A stretch of DNA of 64,000 nt. Origin: Caprimulgus europaeus (taxonomy: Eukaryota; Chordata; Aves; Caprimulgiformes; Caprimulgidae). The notes under the pieces are model-generated. The model worked only from the letters and a program-made list of their open reading frames with translations, was not told where the DNA came from and ran no database searches. Of the stretch, positions 58,986-64,000 are shown in pieces. A program made the translations under genes and the position numbers. Numbering within the stretch: position 1 is the first letter of the stretch; each line of letters opens with the position of its first letter. Where the stretch lies: the NCBI GenBank assembly GCA_907165065.1, contig OU015541.1, positions 11,461,001-11,525,000 on the forward strand, in the 5' to 3' direction.

Positions 58986-61900
58986 GAACCTCCATATAGC
59001 AGACCCCTCAGCTTGAAGATATGCCTTGCATTAACCCACAGATTGGGTTTAACCCTGGCTCCCAGGGATATAACCAATTAACTACAAAGGAACTTCAGTT
59101 TTCCTCTAAAAAGGCAAACCTCCTCCTCAATTTTCCAGCCTCATTGTTGAGTTCTTAATGTTACTTTAGCCTCAAAACTTTGAAAGAAAATAATACAACA
59201 TCTCGTGCTCTTCTCATTTTTATTGGTAGTAATACATCTCTTGATTTTCTGAAGCCTAACTCATGCTGGTTGAATTTATGGGGCTAACAGTGCTGGGGTC
59301 TTTTTGCTTCACAGTGGGGCTGAAAAATTGCTTGTTGGGGCTTGATTGTTGTTGCATCATCAAGCCCATGAGACTTCCTTTGAGGAGAGCTGGCGGGGGG
59401 TTAAAGAGGAAGAGAATTTTTCTTCTCTCTGCTTGTTTTGGTTTGTGAGTCTCTCTTATCAACCTCCGCATCAGACCTGTGTTTATTGAATCTCCACCAG
59501 TCGCTGAGATCTATGGCATGATTAACAGGAGGTGTGCTCAGGGAGTGGAGAGGGTGGCTTAGGAAAAGGGAGGTGCCTGGGGCAAGGATGTAATGATTTT
59601 CTTGTCCTTTGCATGGAAGGAACGCACACATTGAGTACAGCATTCGGCACTGTGAAGCCCTGATGTGGTGAGAGCCTTCTGACTAATATATGCAGAGTGA
59701 TAAAAGTGACTGCTATCTGCTAATGAGAGTGGTGGGAATGAAAAATGAATCCTTGGTTTCCTCATTTTCCAGGAATGCAGTTCCTTCTGGCTACCCAGAG
59801 GTTCATCTACCATTCAGCTGCCATGTGGGCTGCAACTGAGCATGCAGTCAGGAGAAAAGGGGAGAAACTCAGTTCTTCAGCACCTTGATAACGTAAACAT
59901 ATTTGGGTAGATGATACAGATGTCTTCAGATACACCAACCTCATAGTGATACTTTCTGAAAAAAATACGAATAGGATTTTCTGAGAAGGTAATACAGGGG
60001 CAGGAAAATCAGAGCTTTCAAAGATCTGCAGAGATCAACCATAATAAAACTCAGTCAGACCTTTGACTGGAGATGAGCTTTGCACCAGAGCTGGGGAATA
60101 GAGGTCTTACTAACGCTCTGTCATGACAGCAGCCCTTCAGGAGTCTGTTCTTCTGAGTCATCTCTCAGTTCTCTCTTGATTCATTTATGTGGCAAAATAT
60201 GGCCTTGAAATTGCCAAGATTTAGAGCTATAAAATTTAATAGAAATTATTTGCTAGAAGGTTTCTCTTTTGCAGGGGAGAACAAAGAAGAATCATCCTAT
60301 AAAAAAGTTATGTTGCCTTGAAAGGTGAGAGGGGAACCAAAGCCCTGGCATAAAACAAAAGGATCCACCTTAAAAAAAATTAAAGTAACTAAGAGTTTGA
60401 GTGTATCAGCAATCAGCTGATGCCACCCAAGTGTTCAGTGCTTAGGCACCAATGAAGAAACAGTTATTATGTGTCAGAACATTACGTAATATTTTTTAAT
60501 GTTGTATAAAAATATCTCAGCAGCTGTGTAATGTGCAGGAATTAATTAAAATACACATTTGTGTTTAAAAAACTGGGAGACAGAGCAACTTTCTTGGTTG
60601 CTTAAATTTAAAACAAAACTTGGTTTGTTTTACATTTAAACCAAATGGGAGGAAATAAGAAATATAATGAAAGATCCCATTATCAAATTGTGTACATAGG
60701 TCTTCTGATTATATTTTCTCCTGGAAGCAGTTCCCACTGATAATGATCAGGAGGAGGATACTGGGCTACACATTTTCTAAGAAAGAAGCCCACGAACCTT
60801 GGTGTATTGTCCCCAGAGCAGACTGGTCTTTGGTCTTGTCTCCTTCTCTGTTTTCTTGGAAATTAAGGTCCATCGAGATGTCCAGGATGTATTGCTTGCT
60901 TCGACATGGTGATGAAGCAGTGAAATACTTTGGGCAGTGCTGGAGGGAAAGGGAAAGGTGCACCAATACATAAAAGCAAGACCATGGAAACTATGAAAGA
61001 ATTCATGTTTCATGACACATGAGATGCCCAGTAAGCACAGACTTCACTTCCAGGTGCTTTATCAAAACGAAGAGAAGTTTTGTTTACTTTGTTTATATAT
61101 GAAATTTTGCAGTGAAGATACCTTTCTTTTTCTTCCTTTTTTTTTTTCTTTTTAAATGAAGTCAGTTCTTAAATCTAAAAAAAAAAAAATAAAATAAGAA
61201 GAAATTAAGTTCAAGCAGAATTTTGTCAACAAGAAGGAGTAACCAGTTTGGAAATCCTTGATGCTTTCTGATTTCTTTTATCTCCTTTGAGTGCTGAAAG
61301 ATTAGTTTTGTATTTAAATAATTAAAGAGTAACACAAATCCACAAATCTTGCAATGAGGAGATGCAAAGTCACAGTGTCATAGGACAGCTACTATTTCTT
61401 GTGTCAAGAAGCTGCCTTAAATTAAAAAGCCAGTAGTAGACAGCTTTGTCACTGCCTCTTCACAAATGATCTGTGCCTCACCTCTAGCACGACACTATTA
61501 TTCCCCACATGTATTTCACTTTCTCAGCTCAATGAGCCACTATGTAATAATCATATTTATTCATTATACAGTATTTTTCTTCCAAAGTTAATAGCTAGAA
61601 AAGCTAAAACAGAGTTTGAGGCTAACATTTTCCAAAGAGACTTCTCATTCTGGAAACTTCAGCTTTCTAACTTGAGGGAAGCTTGGACTGATTTTCTGAA
61701 GACGTGAGCACCTACAGTCCTATGTTGACCACATTTTCCAGTCATGAATTGTCAAATGTGTTTTCTCAATTTGAAAAGATCTTGGCCTGATTTTTCGAAA
61801 CTGCTGAATACCCAAACTGTGAAAATCAGGCTCCACTACAGCCTCTGAACTCCTCTCCCCAGTAGTTGGTTTTGAAAGTCTTGGCAATGGACTTCAGGTT

Positions 61901-62888
61901 ATTTCTCCAACAGAAAGAGCATGATTTCAGATGTCTGATGAGAGACTGCATTTGTCTGGAGTTGGCATATGACCCACTAGTTTTGCTGTTTTCAGTACTT
62001 GCATCTAAAATACTTCAATACTAATTTGTTCTTACTAATGAGAGGTAATTTTCCCAGGACATAGCTGACCAATATTTCCCAACTCCCACTATATCTTCAT
62101 TCTTGGTGAAATATCTACCAGGCTTACAGTAAGCCAGCTCTACAACTGGACTTCCACTCTTTTTGGTATTGCACTGGACAATGTGTGCAACATTTTTCAG
62201 AAACATCAGGAACTGTCTCCTGGATATGTCACAGGAAATCTGACAACACTTGAATGGGAAGATGTAAATAAGATCACTGTGGTTCCCTCAGGGGAGCTGG
62301 GATATCATATGCTCAGTTATTGCAAAATTAAAATGATTCTTCTTGGAGATATGGAAGGCACTTGAGAGAGTAACAGGTTTGCAAGGAAGCCTTTCTTTTT
62401 TTTTTTTTTCCATTTAAATGCAGTTGTTAAAGAAAAAGAGTCTGCAAAGACTCCATGGTGTGACTCTCTTATTTATTGTTCTTCTCAAGTCCACCTCCAC
62501 ATTTTCTAATTTTACAGGACAAAGGATGGTATATTCAAATAAAAGTTCTGCAAACTCCTCCTGAGACATGGAAATCAAAATATATTTTACTTCCTCACAA
62601 TAAAAATTCAGACCCAACCTTCAACAGTTGGATACTAAAACCTGAAACTTTCTAAGGCCATTTGAACTCCATTTCTCTACAAGAAACTAAACCAAAGCAT
62701 TTTAGTTCAAGAACACTGAGCCAAAGGACATGTGCTGGATTGGTGAGATTGGCCGTAGACTTCTTTTCATAAAGTTTGCAAGCTCTGCATCTTAGAATAA
62801 ATGATATTTTCCGGGCAGAGCCCAATTCTTTCTTTATGGAAGAAGATATTTTAGATTACTTCTCCCTTCCTCTTCTAGCTTCTCATTT
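58986..62888. other. Non-coding sequence, no gene seen
   Basis: Contains T-rich (about 61138-61154) and A-rich (61178-61190) tracts and a T16-type tract at about 62396-62411. Frames of 60-84 codons are unrecognised. No exon-like splice pair stood out. Confidence 0.65.
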
Positions 62889-62942
62889 CATAGGATCATA
62901 GAATGGTTTGGGTTGGAAAAGGACCTTCAAAGGTCCTCATTT
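62889..62942 (-). mobile_element. CR1 LINE 3'-end fragment on the - strand
   Basis: The + strand reads GGATCATAGAATGG, TTTGGGTTGGAAAAGGACC and TTCAAAGGTCC, the reverse complement of a CR1 3' terminus (octamer remnant, then the conserved TTCCAACCC region). Only about 54 bp remain and the octamer is partly decayed. It differs from the + strand copy, so it belongs to another CR1 subfamily. Inactive. Confidence 0.85.
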
Positions 62943-64000
62943 CAGACATATATACACAGGTATCTGCTTTTACATGTACTTCTAAATGACCTTTTGGGTT
63001 TTGCCTCATTTAAGCACGACTTCTCAAACTAGAGGAAACGATTACACACTTTCCACTTTGTCTCAGCACCTGCAAAGCCTGCTGATATAATCCAGTGCAA
63101 GTGGGCCACTGCAGGAGAACTTGGTGCTCAAGGAGAATGTGTTTCCTGTTCACTGAAGAGGTAAAAATGGAATCACCATTCTGACTCATTCAAGTAGCAA
63201 ACTCCTCTGAAGATCACATGCCTGCCGAGCCAATGTTATTTTTGGCAGCTCTTCATGGAAAGCTATGGGTTTTGTTTTGCCACATCTGCTCTCTCAAGTA
63301 TATTTTGCTTTAGATGAGCCTGTTCCACCTTGTGCTTTTTTTTTTTTTTTTCCTTGGGGGGGGTAGGAGGGAAAGGGGTTGAGTTTGAATATTGCATTGC
63401 ATTGCAACAACACATTTTCATAGCAGAAAAAAAGTTCTCCCCTCTGGGCCTTAAACAGTATTTCCAGCTATTGTGTATACTCCCCGACCCTTACACTGTT
63501 TCTAAGAGAAATGATTTCTTTTGCAGATGTTGAAAGGAATACACACACAAAAGACTCTTGAGGACTTCTATAAAAAATAGGGAGATGGGGCATACACATG
63601 TGCCACAGACAAACGGGGCAGAGAAAGAAGAGCATGTTTTATATCGTGCTGAATATGTGCAGCTTTGAAAATCTGATAGACAGTGAGGGTGCTGTTTCAA
63701 GGAACCAAGGCTTGCATGGCTGAGTTCAGAGGCCAGACTGCGTTAAGCCAGCCCATTGTGTCACCCAGCAGGAATCAGAGAGACACAGTTTAGTGAAAGC
63801 CACAGGCTAATCTCCAGTGTTTCTTTGAAATATGATTTTTGTTTTTTAGCAGCAGTTGGTTTTGATTGTGCTGCCGTTGTCATGACTGGAATGGGGCACA
63901 TTTTTGTTATTAGAAGGTAATTATTTGGAAGCTGCACACAAGCACTTTAATGATGTGTACATGTGTGCAAGACAAAGCGTGCACATATGTGTGTTTGTGA
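62943..64000. other. Non-coding sequence, no gene seen
   Basis: A T16 tract at about 63336-63351 is followed after CCTT by G8 (63356-63363). Scattered TG/CA-rich text lies at the right edge (63950-64000). No gene or repeat family recognised. Confidence 0.65.

Noticed and set aside
58589..59077. 162-codon - strand frame
   Set aside because: Begins only with a non-ATG codon and has no recognised family. Its openness is helped by the CpG/GC-rich patch, which is reported as possible regulation instead.

Overview
The window looks like nuclear DNA from a bird. It is AT-rich (roughly 40% GC by eye), CpG-poor and full of short mono-, di- and tetranucleotide runs. It also carries two fragments that match the 3' end of the avian CR1 LINE: one on the + strand ending in the ATTCTATG octamer repeat (about 23419-23521) and one on the - strand (about 62889-62942). 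CR1 also occurs in turtles and crocodilians, so bird is the best reading, not a certainty. There are no bacterial, phage or plasmid features.

No protein-coding gene can be called with confidence. No open frame resembles a protein family I recognise. The longest non-repeat frames (162 codons at 15888-16376 and 58589-59077, both on the - strand) are only slightly longer than chance predicts. The lysine/arginine-rich frames near 34.7-35.1 kb are translations of a microsatellite. The most likely reading is a long intron or an intergenic stretch of a macrochromosome. It may contain a few non-coding RNA exons or regulatory elements.

Layout. 0-10.5 kb is plain non-coding sequence with one possible microexon (4401). 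10.5-14.1 kb holds a splice-site-flanked candidate exon (10547), a CpG-dense patch with a small ATG frame (12129-12346), a 30-bp perfect palindrome inside a TG/TA/CA microsatellite (13737) and the first copy of a 39-bp dispersed element (14055). 14-27 kb is ordinary except for an 18-bp tandem duplication (17616), the + strand CR1 fragment and a candidate exon next to it (23647). 27-31.5 kb contains the second copy of the 39-bp element (27008), two CpG-dense patches (27249, 29745), a decayed tandem duplication (28979) and a candidate exon (31331). 34693-35082 is a 390-base uninterrupted purine tract, (GAAA)n changing to (GGAA)n. 36-46 kb has two more CpG patches (36460, 45233), two candidate exons (40510, 41660) and an AT-rich block resembling a conserved non-coding element (45575). 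49157-49191 is a perfect 14-bp-stem hairpin, 51218-51276 a candidate exon with good splice signals, and 58717-58985 a promoter-like arrangement. The rest is non-coding filler.

The clearest sequence-level signals are the 39-bp element, present twice about 13 kb apart with an E-box (CACGTG) and a RUNX-type site (AACCACAA) at identical spacing, the 390-base purine tract, and the hairpin. The candidate exons rest only on splice-signal and open-frame inspection. Vertebrate introns contain many more such pseudo-exons than real exons, so each has low confidence.
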